Below are positions 1 through 9,756 of a stretch of DNA of 52,427 bases, in pieces; the stretch's first letter is position 1; each line of letters starts with the position of its first letter. The notes under the pieces are model-generated. The model saw nothing but the letters and a program-made list of their open reading frames with translations. It was not told the origin of the DNA and ran no database searches. The translations under genes and the position numbers were made by a program. The DNA is from Microbacterium enclense (lineage in GTDB: Bacteria > Actinomycetota > Actinomycetes > Actinomycetales > Microbacteriaceae): NCBI RefSeq assembly GCF_004022425.1, contig NZ_RBZY01000026.1, positions 1-52,427 on the forward strand, read 5' to 3'.

Positions 1-1197
1 CGGCGTCCGGGCGGCGGCCGGAGCCGCGGCGTGCTCGGCCGCGTGCGTCGGCGCGGCTGCGGGCGAAACGCCCTGCGAAACACCCGCGTGCGTCAGGACC
101 CGAGCGACGAGAAGCTCGAGCTGGAGCCGGGGGGAGGTCGCCCCCGTCATCTCGTCGAGCGCCGCGACCACGAGGTCGGCCGTGCGCGACAGACGCGCGA
201 CACCGAACGCCGTGGCCTGTCGCGCCATGCGCTCGAGCTCGTCGTCGGGGACGCCGCGCAGCACGGCCGAGGCACCCGCTCCGGTCGCGGCGACGACGAT
301 GAGGTCGCGCAGTCGCTCGAGCAGGTCGTCGACGAAACGGCGGGGATCCTGACCGGTCTGGACGACCCGGTCGACAGCGGCGAACGCGCCGCCTCCGTCG
401 AGCGCGGCGAACGCGTCGACGACCTCGTCGAGCAGTTCGGAGTGCGTGTAGCCCAGGAGGGCCACGGCGCGCTCGTAGTTCACGAGGACGCGGTCATCGG
501 CATCCCGATCCGATCCGGCGATGAGCTGGTCGAGCAGCGAGAGCGTGTCACGCGGGGATCCTCCGCCCGCGCGCACGACGAGCGGCAGCACCCCGGCCTC
601 GACGGCCACACCCTCGGTCTCGCAGAGCTCTTGGACGTACTCGAGCATCGCCGCGGGCGGGACGAGTCGGAACGGGTAGTGGTGCGTGCGCGAGCGGATC
701 GTGCCGAGGACCTTCTCGGGCTCGGTGGTGGCGAAGATGAACTTCACGTGCGCGGGCGGTTCTTCGACGAGCTTCAGCAGGGCGTTGAACCCCTGCTGCG
801 TCACCATGTGCGCCTCGTCGAGGATGAAGATCTTGAACCGGTCGCGGGCGGGGGCGAAGATCGCGCGCTCGCGCAGGTCGCGAGCGTCGTCGACACCGTT
901 GTGGCTGGCCGCGTCGATCTCGACGACGTCGAGCGAACCTCCACCACCGCGACCGAGCTCGACACAGCTGTCGCACTCGCCGCACGGGGTGTCGGTCGGG
1001 CCCTGGGCACAGTTGAGGCAGCGCGCGAGGATGCGCGCCGAGGTCGTCTTGCCGCAGCCGCGCGGCCCCGAGAAAAGATAGGCGTGCCCCACCCGGTCAC
1101 TGCGGAGGGCTGTCATCAGCGGCTCGGTCACCTGCGACTGCCCGATCATCTCGCCGAACGCCTGCGGGCGGTAGCGGCGGTACAGGGCTGTCGTCAC
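1..1197 (-). CDS. dnaX: DNA polymerase III subunit gamma/tau (5' part, runs off the window edge)
   Basis: Clamp-loader ATPase of the replicative polymerase. The first 399 codons are present and the frame is still open at base 1, so the tau-like C-terminus lies outside. The start is GTG at 1197, reading MTTALYRRYRPQAF, the usual DnaX beginning. Visible signatures are the Walker A motif GPRGCGKTTSA near residue 45, a zinc-binding cysteine cluster (CLNC, CGEC and a further C) near residues 60-80, and the Walker B box ILDEAHM near residue 125. The last visible residues are Ala/Pro-rich, marking the start of the linker. A TAGGCT hexamer ends 6 nt before the GTG and no separate leader fits, so the mRNA is probably leaderless. 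Confidence 0.96.
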   Translation of the reverse strand, partial: MTTALYRRYRPQAFGEMIGQSQVTEPLMTALRSDRVGHAYLFSGPRGCGKTTSARILARCLNCAQGPTDTPCGECDSCVELGRGGGGSLDVVEIDAASHNGVDDARDLRERAIFAPARDRFKIFILDEAHMVTQQGFNALLKLVEEPPAHVKFIFATTEPEKVLGTIRSRTHHYPFRLVPPAAMLEYVQELCETEGVAVEAGVLPLVVRAGGGSPRDTLSLLDQLIAGSDRDADDRVLVNYERAVALLGYTHSELLDEVVDAFAALDGGGAFAAVDRVVQTGQDPRRFVDDLLERLRDLIVVAATGAGASAVLRGVPDDELERMARQATAFGVARLSRTADLVVAALDEMTGATSPRLQLELLVARVLTHAGVSQGVSPAAAPTHAAEHAAAPAAARTP

Positions 1198-1203
1198 TCC
1201 CCC

Positions 1204-1209
1204 AGCCTA
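1204..1209 (-). promoter_or_regulatory. -10 box for leaderless dnaX
   Basis: TAGGCT on the minus strand, exactly 6 nt before the dnaX GTG. The spacing puts the transcription start on or next to the start codon. The same arrangement recurs at other genes in the window. Confidence 0.55.
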
Positions 1210-1385
1210 CGGCGTGCCTCCGACATCGCGTCCGGCGGTCTCCCCGGGCACGGCCTCCACGCGGGCGCGCGCCACCAGAACAGGTGGATGCCACCGGCGC
1301 AGGCCGATTCCGCCCGGAACGCCCTGTTCCCGCGGCATCCCCTGTTCTCGAGACGCCCCGGCGCCACCGCGTTCGAACGCGCAGA

Positions 1386-3914
1386 TCAGGCGTCGAGGCC
1401 GACGGCCACCGGTTCGTCGTCGCTGGAGACGAGCGGGATCGACGCCGTGACGATCGGGACCGACGCCGACAGCAGCGTGCCGTCCTCGCGGACCGATCCC
1501 TCGAGCTGCCGGATCGAGGGGCGGCCCGGGATGAGCGGCCCCTGCCCGTGCAGGGCGACGCGGACCGTCTCACCCGGAGCGACGGTGTAGTCCACCCCGC
1601 GTACCGCGAACTCGACGGGGCCGCCCTCCTCTCCGGCGTGCAGCGTCAGAGCGCCGGTGGTGAGCGTGACGTTCAGCCGGGTGCCGTGCCAATGCAGCAC
1701 GTACGACAGCTCGGGCCAGTCGACGGGGAGGCGCGGATCGAACGTCAATCGGCCGAAGTGATCGCGCATGCCGCCGAACCCGCTGACGAGCGCCGTCCAC
1801 ACGCCACCGGCCGAGGCCACGTGCACACCGTCCGCGGCGTTGTGGTGCAGGTCGCCGAGGTCGACGAACGCGGCCTGACGGAAGTACTCCAGCGCGAGGT
1901 CCTGATACCCCACTTCGGCCGCGAGGATCGACTGCACGACCGCCGACAGCGTCGAGTCGCCGGTGGTCAGCGGGTCGTAGTACTCGAAGTCGGCGAGCTT
2001 CTCGGCATCCGTGAAGTGATTGCCCTGCAGGAACAGCGCGAGCACCACGTCGGCCTGCTTCAGCACCTGGTAGCGGTAGATCACCAGGGGGTGGAAGTGC
2101 AGCAGCAGCGGGCGCTGGTCGGGCGGGGTGTTCTCGAGATCCCAGATCTCCCGCTCGAGGAACACGGCGTCCTGCGGATGGATGCCGAGCGCCGGGCTGA
2201 ACGGGATGTGCATGGCCTCGGCCGCCTTCTCCCAGCGGTCGGGCTCGGAGGGGTCAAGGTTCATGCGGTCGGCCATGCGCCCGTACGCCTCGGGGTCGTT
2301 CTCGGCGAGGTCGCGGACCGTGCGCGCGGCGAAGCGCAGGTTGAACCGCGCCATGACGTTGGTGAACAGGTTGTCGTTGACGACCGTGGTGTACTCGTCG
2401 GGCCCGGTGACGCCGTGGATGTGGAACGAGTCCTCGCCATCGCCGTCGCCGTCGCTGGAGCGCCAGAAGCCGAGCGTGGACCACAGCCGCGCGGTGTCCA
2501 CGGCGATGTCCACGCCCTCGCGGGCGAGGAACGCCTCGTCGCCCGTGGCCCGGACGTACTTCGCCAGCGCGAACGACACGTCGGCGTTGATGTGGTACTG
2601 CGCGGTGCCGGCGGCGTAGTAGGCCGAGGCCTCCTCGCCGTTGATCGTGCGCCACGGGAACAGGGCACCCGCCTCGTTCAGCTGGTGCGCACGCTTGCGC
2701 GCAGCGGGGAGCATCAGATACCGCATCCGCAGGGCGTTCCGGGCCCACTGCGGCGTCGTGTACGCCAGGAACGGCAGCACGTAGACCTCGGTGTCCCAGA
2801 AGTAGTGGCCGCTGTACCCCGAGCCGGTGACGCCCTTGGCCGGTACGCCCTGACCGTCGGCGCGGGCGGCGGCCTGCGCGAGCTGGAACAGGCACCAGCG
2901 CGTCGCCTGCTGCAGGTCGGCCTGACCGCCGATGCGGACGTCCGAACGATCCCAGAAGGCCGCGAACCAGTCGATCTGCCGCTCGCGGAGCGTGGCGAAA
3001 CCGATCGTGCGGGCGCGGTCGACGGTGCGACGGCACCGGTCGACGAGTTCGCCCGCGGGCACGCCCCGCGAGGTGTGGTAGCTGACGAACTTCGTGATCG
3101 TCGTCGGAACGCCGGCCTTGGCCTCCACCCGGAAGACGTTCTTGGCGATGTCGGGTTCGATGAGCCAGCGCGAGGTGTACTCGTTGGCGGTGTCGACCTC
3201 GTGGTCGGCGACGACGGCCAGCGTCATGCCCGACTCGGTCACCTCGTACGACAGGGCCGACCGGTTGCCGTCCTGCCAGTATTCGCGCGGCTGGAGCACG
3301 CGATCGGTGAGCTTCTCGGTCTTGCGCGGGTCGAACCCGGTCGAGGCGGATGCCATCGGCGACCCGCCGTAGATCCCCTCGCCGTCCTGACGGTTGAGGA
3401 GCTGGTTCGACACCGTGATGGGCGCATCGGAGTTCAGCACCGTGACGGTCAGGCGCAGCATCGCGAGATGCTTCTCGTCGAACGAGACGAACCTCTCGTC
3501 CTCGATGCGCACCTCCTTGCCCGACGGGGTGACCCAGAGAAGCGTTCGGCGCAGGATCCCCTGGCGCATATCGAGCACCCGCTCGTACTCGCGCACGTCC
3601 GCCACGTCGAGCGAGAGCGGCTCGTCGTCGACGTAGACGCGCATGACCTTGGCATCCGGGGCATTGATGATCGTCTGGCCGACCTCGGCGAAGCCGTACG
3701 CCTGTTCCGCGTGGCGGATGGGGAACGTCTCGTGGAAGCCGTTGATGAAGGTGCCCTGCTCGTGGGCGAAACGCCCCTCGATGGAGTTGCCGCGCAACCC
3801 CAGATAGCCGTTGCCGACGGAGAACAGGGTCTCGGTCACGCCGGTGTCGTCGACCGAGAACTCGGTCTCGACGAGGCGCCATTCGTCGACGGGGAAACGA
3901 TCGCGATCGATCAT
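1386..3914 (-). CDS. Glycoside hydrolase family 65 disaccharide phosphorylase
   Basis: 842 residues, slightly longer than most GH65 enzymes. The family splits an alpha-glucobiose (maltose, trehalose, kojibiose and others) with phosphate to give beta-glucose 1-phosphate and glucose in the cytoplasm. The N-terminal beta-sandwich covers about residues 1-270. The helical catalytic barrel carries FWDTEVY near 372 and GPDEYT near 504, where Glu507 is the expected general acid. A later segment, HHNAADGVHVASAGG, matches the phosphate-binding loop. The next gene upstream encodes a beta-phosphoglucomutase-type HAD enzyme, the usual partner, as in the mycobacterial Rv3401/Rv3400 pair. The ATG is preceded by GGAAGG at a rather long spacing. 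The exact disaccharide cannot be read from sequence. Confidence 0.93.
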   Translation of the reverse strand: MIDRDRFPVDEWRLVETEFSVDDTGVTETLFSVGNGYLGLRGNSIEGRFAHEQGTFINGFHETFPIRHAEQAYGFAEVGQTIINAPDAKVMRVYVDDEPLSLDVADVREYERVLDMRQGILRRTLLWVTPSGKEVRIEDERFVSFDEKHLAMLRLTVTVLNSDAPITVSNQLLNRQDGEGIYGGSPMASASTGFDPRKTEKLTDRVLQPREYWQDGNRSALSYEVTESGMTLAVVADHEVDTANEYTSRWLIEPDIAKNVFRVEAKAGVPTTITKFVSYHTSRGVPAGELVDRCRRTVDRARTIGFATLRERQIDWFAAFWDRSDVRIGGQADLQQATRWCLFQLAQAAARADGQGVPAKGVTGSGYSGHYFWDTEVYVLPFLAYTTPQWARNALRMRYLMLPAARKRAHQLNEAGALFPWRTINGEEASAYYAAGTAQYHINADVSFALAKYVRATGDEAFLAREGVDIAVDTARLWSTLGFWRSSDGDGDGEDSFHIHGVTGPDEYTTVVNDNLFTNVMARFNLRFAARTVRDLAENDPEAYGRMADRMNLDPSEPDRWEKAAEAMHIPFSPALGIHPQDAVFLEREIWDLENTPPDQRPLLLHFHPLVIYRYQVLKQADVVLALFLQGNHFTDAEKLADFEYYDPLTTGDSTLSAVVQSILAAEVGYQDLALEYFRQAAFVDLGDLHHNAADGVHVASAGGVWTALVSGFGGMRDHFGRLTFDPRLPVDWPELSYVLHWHGTRLNVTLTTGALTLHAGEEGGPVEFAVRGVDYTVAPGETVRVALHGQGPLIPGRPSIRQLEGSVREDGTLLSASVPIVTASIPLVSSDDEPVAVGLDA

Positions 3915-3968
3915 CGGTGGGCGGGCCTTCCGGTGCCGGGTGTCGGGTGGGTCGCGCGAGGCGACGGC

Positions 3969-4703
3969 TCAGTCTACGAACGCCTGCAGGTCGTCGACGA
4001 CCACGTCCGCCCCCGCCGCGGTGAGGTGGTCGGCCCCCACGCCGCGGTCGACGCCCACCACGAGGGCGAAGCCGGCGGCGGAGGCCGAGGCGACACCGCT
4101 CGTGGCGTCCTCGACGGCGGCGGATCGGGCCGGGTCGACCCGGAGCATGCGGGCGGCCTCGGCGAACACGTCGGGCGCGGGCTTGGATGCCAGGTGGTCG
4201 CGCTCCGCGACGACACCGTCCATCACGACGGGGAACCGGTCGCGGATCCCCGCCGCCTCGAGCACCTCGACGGCGTTCTTCGAACTCGACACGACGGCGA
4301 TCGGGGTGCCGGCGGCCTGCAGGATCTCCAGCAGCGCGACCGAGCCCGGGTAGGGTGCGATGCCCTCGGCGCGGAGGATCCGCGAGAACACGACGTTCTT
4401 GCGGTTGCCGACGCCGCACACGGTGTCGAGCGCGGGGTCGTCGGACGGATCGCCCCACGGCACCTCGACGTCGCGGCTGCGCAGCAGGCTCGCGACGCCG
4501 TCGTAGCGCTTCTTGCCGTCGACGTGGTCGAAGTAGTCGCGGTCGGTGTACGGCGGCTGGATGTCCCACGCCGCGAACAGCTCGTCGAACATCTCTTTCC
4601 ACGCGCGCATGTGGACTTCGGCGGTGGGGGTGAGCACGCCGTCGAGGTCGAACAGGACGGCGTCGTAGGAGGTCAGGTCGGGCAGGTCACGGCTCTCGGT
4701 CAC
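3969..4703 (-). CDS. HAD-family beta-phosphoglucomutase-like phosphatase/mutase
   Basis: Probably converts the beta-glucose 1-phosphate made by the GH65 neighbour into glucose 6-phosphate. The HAD motif I is FDLDGV near residue 20, with the nucleophile and acid/base Asp two apart. Motif II is VVSSSKN and motif III/IV is KPAPDVF followed by VEDATSG. The cap inserted after motif I (HVDGKKRYDGV) is the beta-PGM type. I place the start at GTG 4703 (VTESRDLPDL) because GGAG lies about 6 nt upstream. A longer GTG start at 4739 is possible. It is separated from the GH65 gene by about 54 nt, so both are likely one transcript. Trehalose-phosphatase activity is a less likely alternative. Confidence 0.88.
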   Translation of the reverse strand: MTESRDLPDLTSYDAVLFDLDGVLTPTAEVHMRAWKEMFDELFAAWDIQPPYTDRDYFDHVDGKKRYDGVASLLRSRDVEVPWGDPSDDPALDTVCGVGNRKNVVFSRILRAEGIAPYPGSVALLEILQAAGTPIAVVSSSKNAVEVLEAAGIRDRFPVVMDGVVAERDHLASKPAPDVFAEAARMLRVDPARSAAVEDATSGVASASAAGFALVVGVDRGVGADHLTAAGADVVVDDLQAFVD

Positions 4704-4790
4704 GGCGGGCTCCAGATCGCGGGCGGGACACGCGGACACGACGGTGCGCCGCTCGTCCAGCGTAGTGGCGGGTGAGGGGCGGGACGACGG

Positions 4791-6019
<1,229 letters not shown>

Positions 6020-6023
<4 letters not shown>

Positions 6024-8155
6024 GCGGGGCTCCCCTGGGCCTGGATCGCGGTGATGGCGATCGTGTTGACGATGTCGTCGACGAGGGCTCCGCGCGACAG
6101 GTCGTTGATGGGCTTGTTCAGGCCCTGCAGCACCGGACCGATCGCCACGGCGCCGGCCGAGCGCTGCACGGCCTTGTACGTGTTGTTGCCGGTGTTGAGG
6201 TCGGGGAAGACGAACACCGTCGCGCGGCCCGCCACCTCGGACCCGGGCATCTTGGCCGCAGCGACGGCGGCGTCGGCCGCGGCGTCGTACTGGATCGGCC
6301 CCTCCACGAGCAGTTCGGGCGCCCGCTCGCGCACCAGCGCGGTCGCGGATCGCACCTTCTCGACGTCGGCGCCGGTGCCCGACTCGCCGGTCGAGTACGA
6401 CAACATCGCGACACGCGGCTGGATGCCGAACTGTTCGGCGGTCGCGGCCGAGGAGATCGCGATGTCGGCGAGCTGCTCGCTGGTGGGGTCGGGGATCACA
6501 GCGCAGTCGCCGTAGACCAGCACACGGTCGGCGAGGGCCATGAGGAACACGCTCGACACGACCGAGACGCCGGGCGCCGTCTTGATGATCTCGAAGGCGG
6601 GGCGGATCGTGTGCGCCGTGGTGTGCGCGGCACCCGAGACCATGCCGTCGACGAGCCCGAGGTGCACCATCATCGTGCCGAAGTACGAGACGTCGGTGAC
6701 GGTGTCGGCGGCCTGCGCGTAGGTCACGCCCTTGTGCGCGCGGAGGCGCGCATACTCGGTGGCGAACTTGTCGACGTGCACCGCGTCGAAGGGGCTCAGC
6801 ACCTCGGCGTCACGGATGTCGATGCCGAGCTCGATCGCGCGTCCGCGCACCTCGATGGGTTCGCCGAGGATCGTCAGGTCGGCGATGCCGCGGGCGAGCA
6901 CGGTCGCGGCGGCTCTCAGCACCCGATCGTCGGTTCCTTCGGGCAGCACGATGTGGCGGCGGTCGCTGCGCGAACGGTCGACGAGGCCGTACTCGAACAT
7001 CAGCGGCGTGACGACGCTGGGACGCGCGACGCCCAGTTCGCGCGTCAGCAACTCGGTGTCGACGTGGCGCTCGAACATCGCCAGGGCCGTGTCGTACCGG
7101 CGCTGCGAGTCGGCGGCCAGGCGACCGCGGGTGTTCATGATGCGTACGGCCGTGTCGTAGGTGCCGAGGTCGGTCGCGATGATCGGCAGCGACGATCCGA
7201 GACCGTCGATGAGCCGCACGATCGGGTCGGGGAGTTCGAACCCGCCGTTGAGGACGACGCCCGCCAGCGACGGGAACGTTCCCGAGGCGTTGGCGAGCAA
7301 CGTGGCCAGCAGCACCTCGGTGCGGTCGGCGGGGATGACGATGACGGCCGACTCCATCAGGCGCGGCAGCACGTTGACCATTGACATTCCGGCGACGACG
7401 ACGCCGAGCACCTCGCGGGTCAGGAGCTCGGGATCGCCCTTGATCATCTCGCCCTCGACCGAGCGCAGCACCCCGCGCATCGAGGGGGCGATGAGGAAGC
7501 GGTCCTCCGGGAGCGCCCACACCGGCACCGTGCGTCCACGGGGCGCGCCGGCGGTGTCCACGACGTGGCGGACGGATGCCACGACCTCGTCGAGCTGATC
7601 GGGATCGGCCCGGTTGACGACGACGGCGAAGACCTCGGCACGCTCGTGCAGCAGCTCGGGCATGGCGAGCGCGGCGATTTGGCCGACTTCCTGAGGGGTG
7701 CGGGCGATGGAGAGGCCGAGCGTCTCGCCCTGCCCCTGCTGGGCGCGGCCGCCGAGGACGAGGAGCACGGGGGCGCCCAGGTTCGCGGCGATGCGCGCGT
7801 TGTAGGCGAGCTCGGCGGGGCTACCGACGTCGGTGTAGTCGCTGCCGATCACGACGACCGCATCGCACTGCGCCTCCACGGCCTTGTACCGCTCGACGAT
7901 GCGGCCGAGCGCCGCGTCGGCGTCGTCGCGGACGTCGTCGTAGGTGACGCCCACGCAGTCGTCGTAGTCGAGGTCGACGCCGTCGTGATCGAGCAGCATC
8001 TCGAGCACGTAGTCGCGCTCGGCGGTGGAGCGCGCGATCGGTCGGAAGACGCCGACGCGCGGACTGACGCGACTGAGGGCGTCGAGGACGCCCAGAGCCA
8101 CCGTGGACTTGCCCGAGTGCCCCTCGGCGGACGTGATGTAGATGCTCTGCGTCAC
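6020..8155 (-). CDS. pta: Phosphate acetyltransferase (long, DRTGG-containing form)
   Basis: Interconverts acetyl-CoA and acetyl phosphate. It has the long architecture: an N-terminal P-loop-like domain (SAEGHSGKSTVALG near residue 8), a middle DRTGG domain (about 215-320), and the C-terminal PTA_PTB catalytic domain from about residue 390. That last domain includes VLPEGTDDRVLRAA and the PDLNTGN segment near the end. I place the start at GTG 8155 (MTQSIYITS). A GTG at 8164 would overlap the proposed -10 box. No separate ribosome-binding site fits, so the message is probably leaderless. The promoter carries the GGCAAC element 26 nt before TAGGGT, which would tie acetate metabolism to the stress-type promoters described in the summary. 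Confidence 0.95.
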
Positions 8156-8162
8156 GGCATCC

Positions 8163-8200
8163 ACCCTATTCGCGGGGGCCGACAGGACACGGGGGTTGCC
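8163..8200 (-). promoter_or_regulatory. GTCAA(C/G)-type promoter of pta-ackA
   Basis: On the minus strand GGCAAC (8200-8195) is followed by 26 nt and TAGGGT (8168-8163). The GTG at 8155 lies 7 nt beyond the hexamer. It is a weaker member of the recurrent promoter set because the first two bases differ from GT. Confidence 0.45.
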
Positions 8201-8229
8201 TCGGCGTCGAGGGATCAGGACGAGAACCC

Positions 8230-8235
8230 TAGGCT
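8230..8235 (+). promoter_or_regulatory. -10 box for leaderless Nudix gene
   Basis: TAGGCT ends 6 nt before the GTG start at 8242. No purine-rich ribosome-binding site lies between them. Confidence 0.5.
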
Positions 8236-8241
8236 CGCCTC

Positions 8242-8916
8242 GTGAGCACTTCGCCCGACCTGCCCGGCACCACCGTTCCCGACCACCGCGGCCGCACCGG
8301 CCTGCATCTCACCGGCCGCGAACTCGACCGCAATCCGCGCGTCGAGGTGACGGACGTCGAACTCCTCGCCGCGGGGTGGCACGTGCTGCGGGCGACGACG
8401 TTCCGCTACCGGGGCGACGACGGGGAATGGACCACTCAGAAGCGCGAGACGTACGACCGCGGCAACGGGGCGACGATCCTTCTGTACGACCCCGCCCGCC
8501 GCACCGTCCTGCTGACGCGCCAGTTCCGTTACCCGGTCTACGTCAACGACCACCCCGACGGCATGCTCGTCGAGACCGCGGCGGGCCTGCTCGACGACGA
8601 CGACCCGGTCACCGCGATCCGCCGCGAGGCCGAGGAGGAGACCGGCGTCCGGGTCGTCGAGGTCGAGCCGGTGTTCGAGGTCTACATGAGCCCCGGCTCC
8701 GTGACGGAGCGCCTGCACTTCTTCGCCGCCGCCTACGACGGCGCGACGCGAGAGGGCGACCGCGGCGGTCTCGCCGAGGAGGACGAGGAGATCGAGATCC
8801 TCGAGTACGACATCGAGGTGGCCCTGCGGATGATCCGCGACGGCGAGATCCAGGATGCCAAGACCATCATGCTGCTGCAGTGGGCGGTGATCGACGGCCC
8901 GTTCGCTCGGCGCTGA
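8242..8916 (+). CDS. Nudix hydrolase, nucleoside-diphosphate-sugar type (ADP-ribose or GDP-mannose pyrophosphatase-like)
   Basis: 224 residues. Nudix enzymes hydrolyse X-linked nucleoside diphosphates using divalent metal. The Nudix box sits around residues 113-135 and contains REAEEETGV. Its first acidic position, usually Glu, is Asp here (GLLDDDD). The preceding FRYPVYVN and LVETAAGLLD segments resemble the GDP-mannose/ADP-ribose pyrophosphatase subgroup (NudK/NudF-like). The substrate cannot be fixed from sequence. The gene stands alone, divergent from pta, and the GTG start appears leaderless. Confidence 0.88.
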   Translation: MSTSPDLPGTTVPDHRGRTGLHLTGRELDRNPRVEVTDVELLAAGWHVLRATTFRYRGDDGEWTTQKRETYDRGNGATILLYDPARRTVLLTRQFRYPVYVNDHPDGMLVETAAGLLDDDDPVTAIRREAEEETGVRVVEVEPVFEVYMSPGSVTERLHFFAAAYDGATREGDRGGLAEEDEEIEILEYDIEVALRMIRDGEIQDAKTIMLLQWAVIDGPFARR

Positions 8917-8945
8917 GGCGTGGCATCCAGACGCGTCCGGGCATG

Positions 8946-9037
8946 AAAAGACTCTCCGCGCACCCGGCAGAGCCTGGTTACCCTTGCTACGTTTCCGTCC
9001 TGGGGGAGTTGGCCTGGATACCGCCGCGCGGAGAGCT
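8946..9037 (-). ncRNA. ffs: Signal recognition particle RNA, small bacterial type (4.5S)
   Basis: The minus strand forms a 10-bp terminal stem, CTCTCCGCGC (9035-9026) with GCGCGGAGAG (8961-8952). The apical domain has the signature symmetric loop CAGG opposite AGCA, closed by stem ACG/CGT with a GAAA tetraloop. Further hallmarks are AACTCCCCCAGG and AGCAAGGGTAACC. A U-run (TCTTTTC) follows the terminal stem and should end transcription. A TAGACT -10 box at 9049-9044 predicts a start near 9037, giving about 92 nt. The RNA binds Ffh to target ribosomes to the membrane. Confidence 0.92.
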
Positions 9038-9066
9038 GACTCGAGTCTACCCGACGTCGCGGAGCC

Positions 9067-9756
9067 TCACACCACCAGCGGGGCGAGGGCCCGCGCGGTC
9101 GGCCCGAGCGTGTCGATGACCTCCGCGGGGTCGTCGACACGGTGTCGGGCTCCGGAGAACCCCACCGCCCCGACCGTGACGCCCCGGTCGTCCCGCAACG
9201 GGAGGGCGAGGCACCCGGTGGTCGGCACGAGTTCGCCGCACTGCCGCGTGACACCGAAGCGACGCAGATCCGCCGCGACAGCGGCATCCGGGATCCGCCC
9301 CTCCGCCACGAGCAGCATCCGGCCGAGGGCGTAGCGGGCGGGCTCGCGGACGAGGCGGTCGACATCGGTGAGCGGGAAGTCGGGGTCGGCGTCCAGCACC
9401 ACGACCCTCCCGTCGACGAACAGCACGACGTGTACTCCCCCGCGGACGGCGCGCCGCGCCTCGGCGAGGAGCGCCCGCGCGGCCCCGGGCAGACGCACTG
9501 GCGCCGCGATCACTCCGGCCAGCTGCGCGACGCGGGCGCCGAGCGCGAAGCCGGACAGGTCGGGGGTGCGGACGAGGTACTCGTCCTCGACGAGAAGGTT
9601 CAGCAGCCGGTACGTCGTCGCCCGCGCCAGGCCCAGCTCGGTCGAGATGCGCTGGGCGCTCACCCCCGCGCCCAGGTGCGCCACGGCCTCCAGCACCGCC
9701 AGCGCGGAGCGGACCGCCCCCGGTTGGCGCGCGGCGAGTCCCGGCGGTTCAGGCAT
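9067..9756 (-). CDS. IclR-family transcriptional regulator
   Basis: 229 residues from ATG 9756 (MPEPPGLAARQ). An N-terminal winged helix-turn-helix (about residues 17-70, including RISTELGLARATTYRLL) is followed by an IclR effector-binding domain with GCLALPLRDDRG near the end. The start overlaps the stop of the upstream permease gene by 8 nt, so the two are translationally coupled. The regulator most likely controls the permease/amine oxidase locus, probably from the divergent region at 11.24-11.44 kb. That target is an inference. The effector is unknown, and an amine or its aldehyde/acid product would fit. Confidence 0.88.
   Translation of the reverse strand: MPEPPGLAARQPGAVRSALAVLEAVAHLGAGVSAQRISTELGLARATTYRLLNLLVEDEYLVRTPDLSGFALGARVAQLAGVIAAPVRLPGAARALLAEARRAVRGGVHVVLFVDGRVVVLDADPDFPLTDVDRLVREPARYALGRMLLVAEGRIPDAAVAADLRRFGVTRQCGELVPTTGCLALPLRDDRGVTVGAVGFSGARHRVDDPAEVIDTLGPTARALAPLVV

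Noticed and set aside
1362..1390. LexA/SOS box near dnaX (CGTTCGAACG and nearby GAACAGG/CCTGTTC words)
   Set aside because: The palindrome lacks the 4-base spacer of GAACnnnnGTTC, and it overlaps the end of the GH65 gene rather than the dnaX promoter.
1284..4775. Very long open frame on the plus strand opposite GH65 and the HAD gene
   Set aside because: It mirrors real genes in a high-GC sequence, has no recognisable domain, and the opposite strand encodes two well-conserved enzymes.
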